Positions 25,733 through 34,217 of a DNA stretch of 38,801 nt are shown piece by piece (within the stretch, counting starts at the first letter, position 1; every line of letters begins with the position of its first letter). The notes under the pieces are model-generated. The model had not been told where the DNA came from. It saw only the letters and a list, made by a program, of their open reading frames with translations, and did not search any database. The DNA lies in NCBI GenBank assembly GCA_902749685.1, contig CACVKW010000746.1, positions 1 to 38,801 on the forward strand, given 5' to 3'. Both the position numbers and the translations under genes were made by a program. Origin of the DNA: Olavius sp. associated proteobacterium Delta 1 (GTDB lineage: Bacteria > Desulfobacterota > Desulfobacteria > Desulfobacterales > JAFDCJ01).

Positions 25733-25910
25733 ATTATTATATGATCATTAAATTTCCAATGGGGTCCGCTTCGAGCGAATTGGATTGTAAACGATCGGAG
25801 CCGTCTAGATTGCAATTATAGAATTTGATTAGATAGCAGTTAACCTGGTGACAATCAAGGCTTGTTTTCGTTTCTTGACTTTTGACAAGGTGCAGGATAA
25901 ATTGCTCGTT

Positions 25911-26735
25911 ATGTCAAATCTAATAAAAACAGGCAACGTTGCCATCGGCCAGGGTGCACCACTGGCTCTTATTTCAGGCCCTTGTGTGATCGAAGACTAT
26001 GAGACCACCCGGGAGATCGCGGCAACGGTTAAAGACATCACAGACAAACTGGAAATTCCATTTGTCTTCAAGGCTTCCTATGATAAAGCCAATCGCACCT
26101 CGGCAAATTCTTTTCGCGGGCCGGGATTGGACGACGGGCTTAAAGTTCTTGCAGAAATTAAGAAAGAATTTGGTATTCCCCTTCTTTCGGATGTTCATCG
26201 CATCAGTGAAATTCCGGCGGCTGCCCGGGTATTGGATATCATTCAAATCCCGGCGTTTTTGTGCCGTCAAACCGATGTTATCATCGAAGTGGCCCGAAGC
26301 GGTAAGGTGGTGAATATCAAGAAAGGTCAATTTCTGGCGCCCTGGGATATGGCCAATGTGGTGGAGAAGATCACTTCGGCCGGTAACCGTAACATACTGA
26401 TTACCGAACGGGGCACCATGTTCGGCTATAACAATCTGGTGGTAGATTTTCGCGGGTTTATGATTATGCGCCAAACCGGTTATCCGGTAATATTTGATGC
26501 CACTCACAGTGTTCAGTTGCCCGGAGGTGCCGGCACAAGCTCCGGGGGACAACGCGACTATGCCCCGATGCTGGCCAGAGCTGCAGTTGCTGCGGGTGTT
26601 GACGGTATTTTCATGGAGGTCCACAGGGATCCCGACCACGCCCTCTGCGACGGTCCCAATTCGCTAAAACTAGACACGGTTTATGACCTGTTGTGCCAGC
26701 TCAAATCCATTCATGGGACAATCAATCGCCGCTAA
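25911..26735 (+). CDS. kdsA: 3-deoxy-8-phosphooctulonate synthase
   Basis: A 274-residue cytosolic enzyme condensing phosphoenolpyruvate and arabinose-5-phosphate to Kdo-8-phosphate for LPS inner core. Family segments include LISGPCVIED, PFVFKASYDKANRTS, FRGPG, LSDVH, IPAFLCRQTD, KKGQF and FDATHSVQLPGG. Near the end, MEVHRDPDHALCDGPN follows. The Cys in GPCVIED and the His and Asp positions could fit a metal-dependent form, but I cannot be sure. I choose the ATG at 25911 because conservation begins there; an upstream frame to 25848 looks like spacer. It begins the Kdo/LPS block kdsA-kdsC-lptC, with a 190-bp gap before kdsC. Confidence 0.96.
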   Translation: MSNLIKTGNVAIGQGAPLALISGPCVIEDYETTREIAATVKDITDKLEIPFVFKASYDKANRTSANSFRGPGLDDGLKVLAEIKKEFGIPLLSDVHRISEIPAAARVLDIIQIPAFLCRQTDVIIEVARSGKVVNIKKGQFLAPWDMANVVEKITSAGNRNILITERGTMFGYNNLVVDFRGFMIMRQTGYPVIFDATHSVQLPGGAGTSSGGQRDYAPMLARAAVAAGVDGIFMEVHRDPDHALCDGPNSLKLDTVYDLLCQLKSIHGTINRR

Positions 26736-26926
26736 TTTAAATACCTTTGCCCTAGATTGAAGCTACCCCCACAGACACTGTGGCATCCGCTTTTGCGGCT
26801 TCTTGGTTCGTTTGAAACTGATGAGAAGGTTTTGATGTTGTCAGGGCGGATTGCCAACTAACTTATAAAAACCAATCGACGACCCTGGATGTGCTGTTTT
26901 TCAGGGCGGACAATTAAACTGGCCAG

Positions 26927-27451
26927 ATGAAAACAAAAACCTTGCCGAAAAATTTAAAGGACATTCAACTGCTGTTGCTGGATGTTGACGGCGTTCTCAC
27001 CGACGGCAGCATAATTTACAGCGATGAAGACAGCGAAACTAAAGTGTTTAATGTCAAAGATGGATTTGGTTTAAAGCTGGTAATGTCGGCCGGGATCAAG
27101 GTCGGCCTGGTAACCGGCAGAACATCAAAAGCCCTTCATCGCCGCTGCCGTGACCTGGGGATTAGATATATATATGACGGCGTGCGGCAAAAGGCTCAGC
27201 TGCTTGATAAGATCGTGACAGATACAGGAGTTGGTGCCGCCAACACGGCCTTTATCGGCGATGATCTACCTGACCTGCCACTGATGAGACGCATCGGTCT
27301 GTCTATTGCCGTGGCTGATGCACATGAAATGGTCCGTGATTACTCAGATTGGATCACCTCGGCACCAGGCGGTCACGGCGCGGTAAGGGAAGTGTGCGAT
27401 GCGTTGTTGAAAGCCCGGGGGGATTGGGAAAAATTGATGGAACAATTTTAG
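26927..27451 (+). CDS. kdsC: 3-deoxy-D-manno-octulosonate-8-phosphate phosphatase
   Basis: A 174-residue HAD-family phosphatase releasing Kdo from Kdo-8-phosphate. Motif I is DVDGVLTDG at 19-27, motif II is the TGRTS region, and the conserved Lys-bearing KAQLLDK plus GDDLPDLPLM form motifs III/IV. There is no cap domain, as usual for this tetrameric family. It lies 190 bp after kdsA. That gap contains two short hairpins (CCACAG-ACA-CTGTGG near 26773) and a repeated CAGGGCGGA, but no gene. A 7-bp-stem hairpin separates it from lptC. Confidence 0.94.
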   Translation: MKTKTLPKNLKDIQLLLLDVDGVLTDGSIIYSDEDSETKVFNVKDGFGLKLVMSAGIKVGLVTGRTSKALHRRCRDLGIRYIYDGVRQKAQLLDKIVTDTGVGAANTAFIGDDLPDLPLMRRIGLSIAVADAHEMVRDYSDWITSAPGGHGAVREVCDALLKARGDWEKLMEQF

Positions 27452-27464
27452 GCACCTAAGTCCG

Positions 27465-27481
27465 TTCCGCCAACGGCGGAA
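27465..27481 (+). other. small hairpin between kdsC and lptC
   Basis: TTCCGCC pairs with GGCGGAA around a 3-nt loop, 14 bp after the kdsC stop. No U-run follows, so it is more likely an mRNA-stability or translation element than a terminator. Confidence 0.4.
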
Positions 27482-27503
27482 ACACTGAAACCTGTATATT
27501 TCG

Positions 27504-28091
27504 ATGAAGATCAAAAAATTAAGCACCATCTTGCTGATTATTATCCTGCTGGCCATTGGTACCGTTGTGGCGGTTTTCATTGGCTACCGCAAGGTTTCAA
27601 ATGCGCCTGAACTGCTGCTTTCTTCCATCAAAGACGGCGCTAATTTATCCCTGGGAAAAATTCGGCAGACAGCCACGCGCGACGGCAAAAAGGAATGGAG
27701 CTTAGAAGCCGGTTCAGCCCATTACATGGAAAATGAAAAAAAGGCTATTTTGAAGGACCTGTTTATTACCTATTTTCTTGAAGATGATCAGAAAGTTTAT
27801 CTGAATGCAGATCAGGGAATATTGAAAACGGACACAAATGACATTGAATTTTCAGGCAACGTTGTGATAAGAAATGAGAATTACCGGCTAACGACGGAAA
27901 AATTGAGTTATGAACACAAACGGCGTTTCATTTTCACCGATGACCCGGTAAATATTTCAGGTGATGCCTCCGAGTTGTCAGCGGCTTCTGCGACCTTTGA
28001 CTTGGCAGCCAACAAAATCGTTTTGACAGGAAATGTAGAGGCTGCGATATCCCGTGATTTTGCACCCATCCAGGGCTTGAGCAAACCCTAA
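27504..28091 (+). CDS. lptC: LPS export protein LptC
   Basis: A 195-residue bitopic inner-membrane protein of the Lpt machine, which passes LPS from the LptBFG complex to LptA. An N-terminal helix (about residues 8-28) is followed by a beta-jellyroll region with the repeated strand pattern of the LptC/OstA-like fold (LNADQGILKTDTNDIEFSGNVVI, KIVLTGNVEA). The length fits the family. In many Desulfobacterota lptA and lptB follow directly before rpoN; here a 337-bp spacer with no gene follows. It is co-oriented with kdsC, 52 bp apart. Confidence 0.88.
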   Translation: MKIKKLSTILLIIILLAIGTVVAVFIGYRKVSNAPELLLSSIKDGANLSLGKIRQTATRDGKKEWSLEAGSAHYMENEKKAILKDLFITYFLEDDQKVYLNADQGILKTDTNDIEFSGNVVIRNENYRLTTEKLSYEHKRRFIFTDDPVNISGDASELSAASATFDLAANKIVLTGNVEAAISRDFAPIQGLSKP

Positions 28092-28167
28092 ATTAGGACA
28101 AGGCTCCGGCCTTTTATATATAATATTCTCTGATTCCATGAAAATATGTGATCAATGAACTTTATAG

Positions 28168-28230
28168 AAATACCAAGCACCAAAAAACAAATCTCAAACA
28201 AATCCCAATTACCCAAATTCAAAATTCGAA
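28168..28230. repeat. A-rich heptamer array, nine units, in the lptC-rpoN gap
   Basis: Nine consecutive 7-bp blocks starting AAATACC, AAGCACC, AAAAAAC and AAATCTC, and ending ATTCAAA, ATTCGAA. The consensus drifts along the array while the step stays 7. The rest of the 28092-28428 gap holds the rpoN promoter and no coding remnant of lptA or lptB that I can see. Confidence 0.75.
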
Positions 28231-28359
28231 TCGACTGAGTTTAATTTTTATTATTACCTTACCCGGTTGTTAACCTAATGGTTGCAATTTTAAACCAACT
28301 CATCTAAAATAAAAAAAAATTACATATTTCGGCACAAAAATTGCCGGACAACGGAAAGG

Positions 28360-28394
28360 TCGTCATTGACGATCAAACGAATGCTGATTATTCT
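28360..28394 (+). promoter_or_regulatory. likely sigma-70 promoter of rpoN with overlapping palindrome
   Basis: TTGACG (28366-28371) and TATTCT (28389-28394) are 17 bases apart. The palindrome TCGTCA-T-TGACGA (28360-28372) overlaps the -35 box, a good place for a repressor. Transcription would begin some 28 bases before the rpoN ATG. Confidence 0.5.
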
Positions 28395-28428
28395 ACAAAC
28401 CTAAAGGCAAAACACATCCGCAGGTAAT

Positions 28429-29862
28429 ATGGCACTTGAACTGAGACAACAACTTAAATTGACCCAGCAGCTAATTATGACGCCGCAGCTTCAAATGGCT
28501 ATTAAGCTGCTGCAGTTGTCCAGGCTGGAGCTAATGGAAACGATCCGCACCGAGTTGGAAGAAAATCCGGCTCTGGAAGAGGTGCCGGAAAGCACCGCTG
28601 CCGAGAATTTGGTTGAACAAACTGAAAGCTCATCCGAAGAAGCCCCTGCCGAAAAAGAAGTCACCATCGAAGAAAAACTCCAGCAGGATATTGATTGGAG
28701 CGACTATCTGGATGAGTACAATACTCCCGGACGGGTGCACTTCGAAGCTGAGGACAGGGATACCCCGCGTTTTGAATCCTTCATCGCCCGCAAAGAATCC
28801 CTCAACGATCACCTGCTCTGGCAATTTATCATGACCAAGCCGAACAAGGAGGAAGAGCGAATTGCCAGTCTTATCATTGGCAATTTAAATAAGGACGGCT
28901 ATTTGGATGTGTCGGCTGAAGAAATTGCTGAAACGAGCGGATCATCGCTTGAAAATATCGAAGAAATTTTATCATTGATGCAAACCTTCGATCCAATTGG
29001 CGTTTGTGCCAGGGATCTGAGTGAATGCCTGCTGATACAGGCTAACCATCTGGGCCTGCAGGATACGATTGTCACCGAAATCATCACCAATCATCTCCCG
29101 AATCTGGAAAAGAAAAATTACAAACTTATCTGCAAGACTTTGAAAAAGAGTATGGATGAAGTCGTATCCGCGGTCAATGTTATCACGAGCCTGGAGCCCA
29201 AACCCGGCCGCGAGTTCAGTGATGAGACACCGCAATACATCAATCCGGACATTTACGTCTATAAACTTGAAAACGATTTTGTCATCCTGCTCAATGACGA
29301 CGGCATGCCGAAACTGCGCGTGAATTCTTACTATAAAAATTCCATCACGCGCGGCAAAAAAATCTCCGGGGACGCCGAAGATTATATCCAGGATAAAATG
29401 CGGTCGGCTGCCTGGTTGATCAAAAGCATTCATCAGCGTCAAAAAACCATCTACCGCGTAATGGAAAGCATTTTGCGCTTTCAAAGGGAATTTTTTGACC
29501 AGGGAATTTCCCATCTAAAGCCGATGGTACTCAGGGACGTGGCCCAGGATATTGGGATGCATGAATCCACCATCAGCCGGGTAACCACCAACAAATATGC
29601 GTTTACCCCCCAGGGTATATTTGAATTGAAGTATTTCTTCAACAGCTCAATCAGGCGATCTCATGGCGGAACCATAGCATCTGCCAGTGTTCAGGACAAA
29701 ATCAGACAAATCATATTGGGTGAAAATCCTAAAAAGCCCTACAGCGATGATAAAATCGCACAAATTTTGAAAAATGATGAAATTCATATTGCACGCAGAA
29801 CAGTAGCTAAATACCGTGAAATGTTAAAAGTTTTGCCATCCAATAAACGCAAACAGATATAG
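28429..29862 (+). CDS. rpoN: RNA polymerase sigma-54 factor
   Basis: A 477-residue alternative sigma factor. Region I is the Gln/Leu-rich LRQQLKLTQQLIMTPQLQMAIKLLQLSRLELMETI, the part contacted by enhancer-binding proteins. An acidic region II follows. The core-binding and HTH regions follow (VAQDIGMHESTISRVTTNKYAFTPQGIFELKYFF). The RpoN box ARRTVAKYRE, which reads the -24 promoter element, is near the C terminus. Length and order match the family. AGGT lies close to the ATG. hpf begins 14 bp after the stop, giving the widespread rpoN-hpf-ptsN-rapZ cluster. Confidence 0.97.
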   Translation: MALELRQQLKLTQQLIMTPQLQMAIKLLQLSRLELMETIRTELEENPALEEVPESTAAENLVEQTESSSEEAPAEKEVTIEEKLQQDIDWSDYLDEYNTPGRVHFEAEDRDTPRFESFIARKESLNDHLLWQFIMTKPNKEEERIASLIIGNLNKDGYLDVSAEEIAETSGSSLENIEEILSLMQTFDPIGVCARDLSECLLIQANHLGLQDTIVTEIITNHLPNLEKKNYKLICKTLKKSMDEVVSAVNVITSLEPKPGREFSDETPQYINPDIYVYKLENDFVILLNDDGMPKLRVNSYYKNSITRGKKISGDAEDYIQDKMRSAAWLIKSIHQRQKTIYRVMESILRFQREFFDQGISHLKPMVLRDVAQDIGMHESTISRVTTNKYAFTPQGIFELKYFFNSSIRRSHGGTIASASVQDKIRQIILGENPKKPYSDDKIAQILKNDEIHIARRTVAKYREMLKVLPSNKRKQI

Positions 29863-29876
29863 GGAGGTCTAAACAT

Positions 29877-30410
29877 ATGCAGACATCCGTCACCTTCAAA
29901 AATCTTGATCCCTCTGACCATCTGAAATCATATGTTGGTGATAAGTTAGATCGATTCGACAAATTTCTTGACAACCCGGCCGAAGCCAATGTTGTTCTGG
30001 CGGTCGAAAAATTTCGCCACATTGCTGAAATCAACATATCAGGTGATCGACTCAGTATAATTGGCAAAGAAGAAACGGTTGACATGTATTCGGCCATCGA
30101 TATGGTGCTCGATAAGCTTGAAAAACAGATCAAGAAAAACAAGGAAAAAATCAGAGAACGCAGATCCGCCTCGAAAAACCGCAATCGATCGATGCTTGAT
30201 GAGATAGGCAACCCGCCTGACGAAGACAGCGACAGGCAAATCAAAATCAGGAACATTGAATATAAACCGATGGATATCGAAGAAGCCGTTTTGCAAATGG
30301 ATTTGATCGAAGATAATTTTCTGGTATTTACCAATGCCAGATCTGATCAAACAAATGTATTGTATCGGCGCCGGGACGGCCATTACGGCTTGATTCAGCC
30401 AAGTTCGTGA
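29877..30410 (+). CDS. hpf: ribosome hibernation-promoting factor, long form
   Basis: A 177-residue protein that silences ribosomes in stationary phase. The N-terminal S30AE domain (about 1-105) has the usual pattern TFKNLDPSDHLKSYVGDKL and DMYSAIDMVLDKLEKQIKKNKEK. A linker leads to a C-terminal domain (about 118-177) with YKPMDIEEAVLQMDLIEDNFLVFTNARSD and YRRRDGHYGLIQP. Having both domains marks the long form, which pairs ribosomes into 100S dimers without RMF. GGGAGG precedes the ATG. It is followed by a good terminator at 30449. Confidence 0.95.
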   Translation: MQTSVTFKNLDPSDHLKSYVGDKLDRFDKFLDNPAEANVVLAVEKFRHIAEINISGDRLSIIGKEETVDMYSAIDMVLDKLEKQIKKNKEKIRERRSASKNRNRSMLDEIGNPPDEDSDRQIKIRNIEYKPMDIEEAVLQMDLIEDNFLVFTNARSDQTNVLYRRRDGHYGLIQPSS

Positions 30411-30448
30411 TTATAATAAGCGATTCCTTGATGAGTAATTTTAATTTT

Positions 30449-30483
30449 CCGGTTCGATGGTGTAATGTTCGAACCGGTTTTAT
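30449..30483 (+). terminator. Rho-independent terminator after hpf
   Basis: CCGGTTCGA pairs with TCGAACCGG (9 bp) around a 12-nt loop, followed by TTTTAT. It would end the rpoN-hpf transcript, so ptsN and rapZ probably have their own promoter. Confidence 0.75.
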
Positions 30484-30511
30484 ACTGAACGATAAAAATC
30501 TTTTGGCCTAC

Positions 30512-30603
30512 ATACACAGCGTTCTGCATGTTTAGCCATAGACGTGAGTTTAAATTTCAATAATTCAAATGGTGGATACGCAATTTATTAAAACGCTGTG
30601 TAT
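30512..30603. repeat. 92-bp element with perfect 12-bp terminal inverted repeats before ptsN
   Basis: ATACACAGCGTT at 30512-30523 is the exact reverse complement of 30592-30603. The element ends 20 bp before the ptsN ATG, and no Shine-Dalgarno sequence is seen between. The layout resembles the unrelated element before plsB. Confidence 0.65.
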
Positions 30604-30623
30604 AAATGCAATAATATGTGAAA

Positions 30624-31082
30624 ATGAAAATATGTGAAGTATTGCAGAAAGAAGCAATTCAGGCCGATTTGAAGGCCCAGAATAAAAAAGGGATCCTGGA
30701 AGAACTTGTGGGCCCTGTGGCTGGAATTGCCAATGTCCATCCGGAAGATCTGGTCAAAGTCCTCCTGGAAAGAGAGCGTCTCGGCAGTACCGGAATTGGT
30801 GGCGGCATTGGTATCCCACACGGCAAAATGAAAGACCTTGAATCGCTGGTTCTCGGTTTCGGGCTGAGTCGCAAGGGGGTCGATTTTGAATCGCTGGATG
30901 GCAAGCCGGTCCATATCTTTTTTCTCCTGATTACACCTGAAAATTCAACGGGTCTTCATCTAAAGCTTCTGGCTCGAATATCCAGAATTCTAAAAAATGA
31001 ACCTTTCAAGGACAGACTCTTAGGTGCCTCTGACCGCGATGAGATTTTAAGTATTATCAAAGGGGAGGATGAAGAATTTTAA
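30624..31082 (+). CDS. ptsN: PTS IIA component, nitrogen-PTS type
   Basis: A 152-residue cytoplasmic phosphocarrier of the fructose/nitrogen EIIA family. The phosphorylated His is H66 in GIGIPHGKM. The first residues, MKICEVLQKEAI, and KKGILEELV fit the family start, so I use the ATG at 30624; a GTG two codons upstream is possible. No Shine-Dalgarno sequence is visible. No EI or HPr gene is in the window. In rpoN clusters the protein usually regulates metabolism or potassium transport rather than sugar uptake. rapZ starts 18 bp after the stop. Confidence 0.92.
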   Translation: MKICEVLQKEAIQADLKAQNKKGILEELVGPVAGIANVHPEDLVKVLLERERLGSTGIGGGIGIPHGKMKDLESLVLGFGLSRKGVDFESLDGKPVHIFFLLITPENSTGLHLKLLARISRILKNEPFKDRLLGASDRDEILSIIKGEDEEF

Positions 31083-31100
31083 CTGCTGAAATGAACTAAC

Positions 31101-31970
31101 GTGCAAACAAAAGTCATTTTCATCATTACAGGTCTTTCAGGCTCCGGAAAGAGCACGGCCATGGCCGCCCTGGAGGATGCCGGATTTTATTGCATCGACA
31201 ATATGCCGGTAGATCTTCTGCCCAAATTTCTGGAAATGCCGCTAGAGCGTGATTCTGATATTTCCGGAATAGCGCTGGTCATGGATTTGCGCGAAAAAGG
31301 CTTTCTTGCCAGATACAGCGCCGTCTTCAGCGAGCTCAAAAAGAAAGGCTATTTTTTCGAAATCCTGTTTCTTGAAGCCGAAGAAGAAATCCTGGTTCAG
31401 CGTTACAGCGAAACACGCAGACAACACCCCATGTCAACCGGCAAAAGTCTACTGGACGACATCCGGTTGGAAAAGGAGCAGCTGGAAGATTTGAGATCGG
31501 CATCTGATCTGGTGATCAACACCAGCGAGTTTAATGTACACGAACTCAGGTCAAAAATTCTGGACATCGCCCAGAGAAGCAAAAAAAACGTACCCATGCG
31601 CATCAATGTTCTCTCGTTTGGTTTCAAGTACGGGATACCCTACGATGCTGATCTGATCATGGATGTGCGTTTTATGGTAAATCCGTACTTTATTCCGGAA
31701 TTAAAGGAGCTTGATGGAGAAGCACAAGAGATAATAGATTTTGTTATAGGCCACGCTGACACCCGCGCATTCCTTGAAAAATATCTGGGTCTGCTTGACT
31801 ATTTAATCCCGTTGTACGAGAAAGAGGGCAAGGCCTATTTAACAATAGCGCTCGGCTGTACCGGGGGTCGGCACCGATCTGTAACGATTGCCAGAACTAT
31901 ATACGAGCACATCCATGCCATGGGAAAAACTGTGGAACTTAATCACCGCGACCGAGTCCAGCCTTCGTAG
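31101..31970 (+). CDS. rapZ: RNase adapter protein RapZ
   Basis: A 289-residue P-loop protein. Walker A GLSGSGKST is at residues 11-19, and DLREKGF lies in the Walker B region. The C-terminal domain has FGFKYGIPYDADLIMDVRFMVNPYF and ALGCTGGRHRSVTIA, both hallmark segments. In E. coli it guides RNase E to the GlmZ small RNA and senses glucosamine-6-phosphate, thereby setting cell-wall precursor supply. The start is GTG at 31101, 18 bp after ptsN. Conservation of the rpoN-linked place supports the call. Whether the RNA-decay role holds in this lineage is not known from sequence. Confidence 0.95.
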   Translation: MQTKVIFIITGLSGSGKSTAMAALEDAGFYCIDNMPVDLLPKFLEMPLERDSDISGIALVMDLREKGFLARYSAVFSELKKKGYFFEILFLEAEEEILVQRYSETRRQHPMSTGKSLLDDIRLEKEQLEDLRSASDLVINTSEFNVHELRSKILDIAQRSKKNVPMRINVLSFGFKYGIPYDADLIMDVRFMVNPYFIPELKELDGEAQEIIDFVIGHADTRAFLEKYLGLLDYLIPLYEKEGKAYLTIALGCTGGRHRSVTIARTIYEHIHAMGKTVELNHRDRVQPS

Positions 31971-32061
31971 ATCAGAGATAGTTCAACCCAAATCCAGTGG
32001 CAGACAGATAGTCAGAATAAATAAAATGAATAACGGACATTAAGCATATGCATGGTGTTTT

Positions 32062-32478
32062 ATGATCGGTATTGTTATCGTCACACATAGCCGGCTTGGT
32101 GATGCCTTGATCGGTGCGGCTGAATTTATTATCGGAAATCGACCTGAAGCCATGGAATCGGTCTCGATCGATCTGAGTGAGAACGCGGATAAACTGCGCA
32201 CCAAGATTGCCCAGGGAATCAAGAAGGTCGAAGGGCAGGAAGGCATTCTTATTCTGACGGATATGTTCGGAGGCACTCCCTCCAATCTCAGTTACTCGTT
32301 TTTGGAGGAAGGTCACATCGAGGTGTTGTCCGGTGTAAACCTTCCGATATTGATCCAGGCTGCAAGCTTGCGGGATAAAAACATGAAACTCGACGAGCTG
32401 GCAGCCAAGCTGGAAGTATTTGGCAAAAAAAGCATTTCTCTGGCCAGCGGAATTCTTAAAGGCAACAAGCGGAGTTAA
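32062..32478 (+). CDS. PTS mannose-family EIIA domain protein
   Basis: A 138-residue single-domain EIIA of the mannose family (ManX N-terminal part). The phosphorylated His is H9 in VIVTHSRLGDAL; the second signature is ILILTDMFGGTPSNLSYS. No EIIB, EIIC or EIID is in the window, so the protein is probably regulatory, as found in other rpoN-rapZ clusters of Desulfobacterota. The start is ATG at 32062 with only a weak ribosome-binding site. rimI begins 3 bp after the stop, so the two are co-translated. Confidence 0.9.
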   Translation: MIGIVIVTHSRLGDALIGAAEFIIGNRPEAMESVSIDLSENADKLRTKIAQGIKKVEGQEGILILTDMFGGTPSNLSYSFLEEGHIEVLSGVNLPILIQAASLRDKNMKLDELAAKLEVFGKKSISLASGILKGNKRS

Positions 32479-32481
32479 ACC

Positions 32482-32955
32482 GTGAGCAGTTGGCAGCTTG
32501 GTACCATCAACCAGGCCGATGAGCTTGAGCCTATTCTGGCCATCGAACAACGTTCGTTTCGGTGGCCCTGGGGTCGTCTTTCCTTTGAAGGGGAGCTGTC
32601 CTGTCAAAATGCTTGCAACTATATTGTCAAATCGTGCGCAAACGGCACCGGCGAGCAGGTGGTCGCATACGCCTTCTTTCGTCTGGCAGCCGATGAACTA
32701 CACCTTTTAAAAATTGCCGTCAGCCCCGCCTGGCGGGGACATGGGATCGCCACCCGGCTTCTTGAGCGGTGTTTTACAATCCGTGCGAAGCAGGGGGCAA
32801 CTTCGGTTCATCTTGAAGTTCGCCCATCAAACACCGCAGCCATTGAACTTTATCTGAAGCTCGGGTTTGAAGTGATCGGTCGACGGCACAAATATTATGC
32901 GGATACAAAGGAAGATGCAGTATTGATGATGAAAAACCTAAAGGAGGAATTATGA
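32482..32955 (+). CDS. rimI: ribosomal protein S18-alanine N-acetyltransferase
   Basis: A 157-residue GNAT-fold acetyltransferase. The acetyl-CoA loop is VSPAWRGHGIATRLLERC near residues 83-100, and HLEVRPSNTAAIELYLKLGFEVIGRRHKYY is the typical RimI C-terminal signature. It would acetylate the N-terminal Ala of ribosomal protein S18. The start is GTG at 32482, 3 bp after the EIIA stop. The stop overlaps the gap start (ATGA), so translation is coupled. Family assignment is good; assignment to RimI rather than another GNAT rests on the C-terminal motif. Confidence 0.88.
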   Translation: MSSWQLGTINQADELEPILAIEQRSFRWPWGRLSFEGELSCQNACNYIVKSCANGTGEQVVAYAFFRLAADELHLLKIAVSPAWRGHGIATRLLERCFTIRAKQGATSVHLEVRPSNTAAIELYLKLGFEVIGRRHKYYADTKEDAVLMMKNLKEEL

Positions 32956-33956
32956 GTATTAAGCTTGGTATTAATGGTTTCGGCAGAATCGGCCGTATGG
33001 TTTTAAGAGCTGCCCTGAAACACCCCGATGTGGAAGTTGTGGCGATCAATGATTTGACTGATTCGGAAACAATGGCCTACCTGTTAAAATATGACTCGGT
33101 TCACGGCCAACTGGATATGGAGGTTACGGCCAAAGATGACAGTATCCAGGTCGGTGACAAATCCATTGCCATCCGTTCCGTAAAAGACCCGGAAAAAATC
33201 GGCTGGGGTGATTTCGGAGTGGATATTGCCGCCGAATGCACCGGTATCTTTCGCGATCGGGAAGGCGCCTCGAAACATCTGGCCGCCGGAGCCCGCAAAG
33301 TCATTATCTCTGCCCCGGCCGGCAACCCGGACATTACGATTGTCATGGGGGTAAACTCCAACCAGTATGATCCCCGACAGCATCACATCATTTCAAATGC
33401 TTCCTGCACCACCAATTGTCTGGCGCCGGTTGCCAAGGTGCTGCTGGAAAATTTTGGCCTACAGCACGGGCTGATGACCACCATTCATAGCTATACCGGT
33501 GATCAGCGGTTGCTTGATTTCCCCCACAAGGACCTTCGGCGGGCCCGGGCGGCAGCACTGTCCATGATCCCCACCACAACGGGTGCGGCCAAAGCCGTCG
33601 CACTGGTACTGCCGGAGCTTTCCGGTAAGCTCAACGGCCTGGCCATCCGGGTTCCCACGCCCAATGTATCGCTGGTGGATCTGGTGGCAACGGTCGATAA
33701 AGCAGGCCTTACCGTCTCAGATGTAAACGAGGCTTTGAAGCAGGCATCCGAAGAATCCCTGGCCGGCTATCTGGGTTACAGCGACAAACCGCTGGTCTCG
33801 ATTGATCACAACGGTTGCGCGCTGTCTTCCATCGTGGATGCACCCACCACCTATGTCATCGAAGACATGGTCAAAGTGCTCTCCTGGTACGATAATGAGT
33901 CCGGTTATTCCCACCGCATGGTCGACCTGGCCGCCATGGTGGGCAAAGAGCTGTAA
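32952..33956 (+). CDS. gap: type I glyceraldehyde-3-phosphate dehydrogenase
   Basis: A 334-residue glycolytic/gluconeogenic enzyme. The NAD loop is INGFGRIGR at 7-15. The catalytic Cys is C152 in SNASCTTNCLAP and the activating His is H179 in TTIHSYTGDQ. RRARAAALSMIPTTTGAAKAV and WYDNESGYSHRMVDL complete the family pattern. AAGGAGG stands directly before the ATG, which overlaps the rimI stop by 4 bp. pgk usually follows gap before tpiA; here a 261-bp repeat-filled spacer follows instead. Confidence 0.97.
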   Translation: MSIKLGINGFGRIGRMVLRAALKHPDVEVVAINDLTDSETMAYLLKYDSVHGQLDMEVTAKDDSIQVGDKSIAIRSVKDPEKIGWGDFGVDIAAECTGIFRDREGASKHLAAGARKVIISAPAGNPDITIVMGVNSNQYDPRQHHIISNASCTTNCLAPVAKVLLENFGLQHGLMTTIHSYTGDQRLLDFPHKDLRRARAAALSMIPTTTGAAKAVALVLPELSGKLNGLAIRVPTPNVSLVDLVATVDKAGLTVSDVNEALKQASEESLAGYLGYSDKPLVSIDHNGCALSSIVDAPTTYVIEDMVKVLSWYDNESGYSHRMVDLAAMVGKEL

Positions 33957-33962
33957 CGAATA

Positions 33963-34167
33963 GAAGGTGAGAGGTTGAGAAGATAGGAAGGTGAGAAAGT
34001 ATCAGGACTGAGTGATGAGGACTGAGGATTGAGAACGGAAAAAGGGGGCAGGTGTCAGGTTTCAGGGAACAGCCATTTGAAGTCGTAATTCCTTAAACCT
34101 TTTTCCTTTAACCTTTGACCTTTATCCTTTTAGACCTTACGCCCTATACCGTATACCTTTCACCAAT
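33963..34167. repeat. three successive heptamer arrays filling the gap-tpiA spacer
   Basis: Units follow a 7-bp grid with three consensus changes. GAAGGTG/GGACTGA runs from 33963 to 34039 (11 units, no indel). GGTTTCA types run from 34044 to 34078. CCTTTAA runs from 34091 to 34167, with CC at 34091, 34098, 34105, 34112, 34119 and 34126, then after one 9-bp step at 34135, 34142, 34149, 34156 and 34163. No trace of pgk is visible. Confidence 0.92.
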
Positions 34168-34217
34168 TTCTATGACCGCTGAGCTTGTACAAACACTTGC
34201 AGCAAAGGAATAAATCA

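Noticed and set aside
25741..25790. Third copy of the 42-bp spacer element before kdsA
   Set aside because: It shares only a short GGGTCCGCTTCG-like core, lacks the TTGAATATTT end and has no right end nearby.
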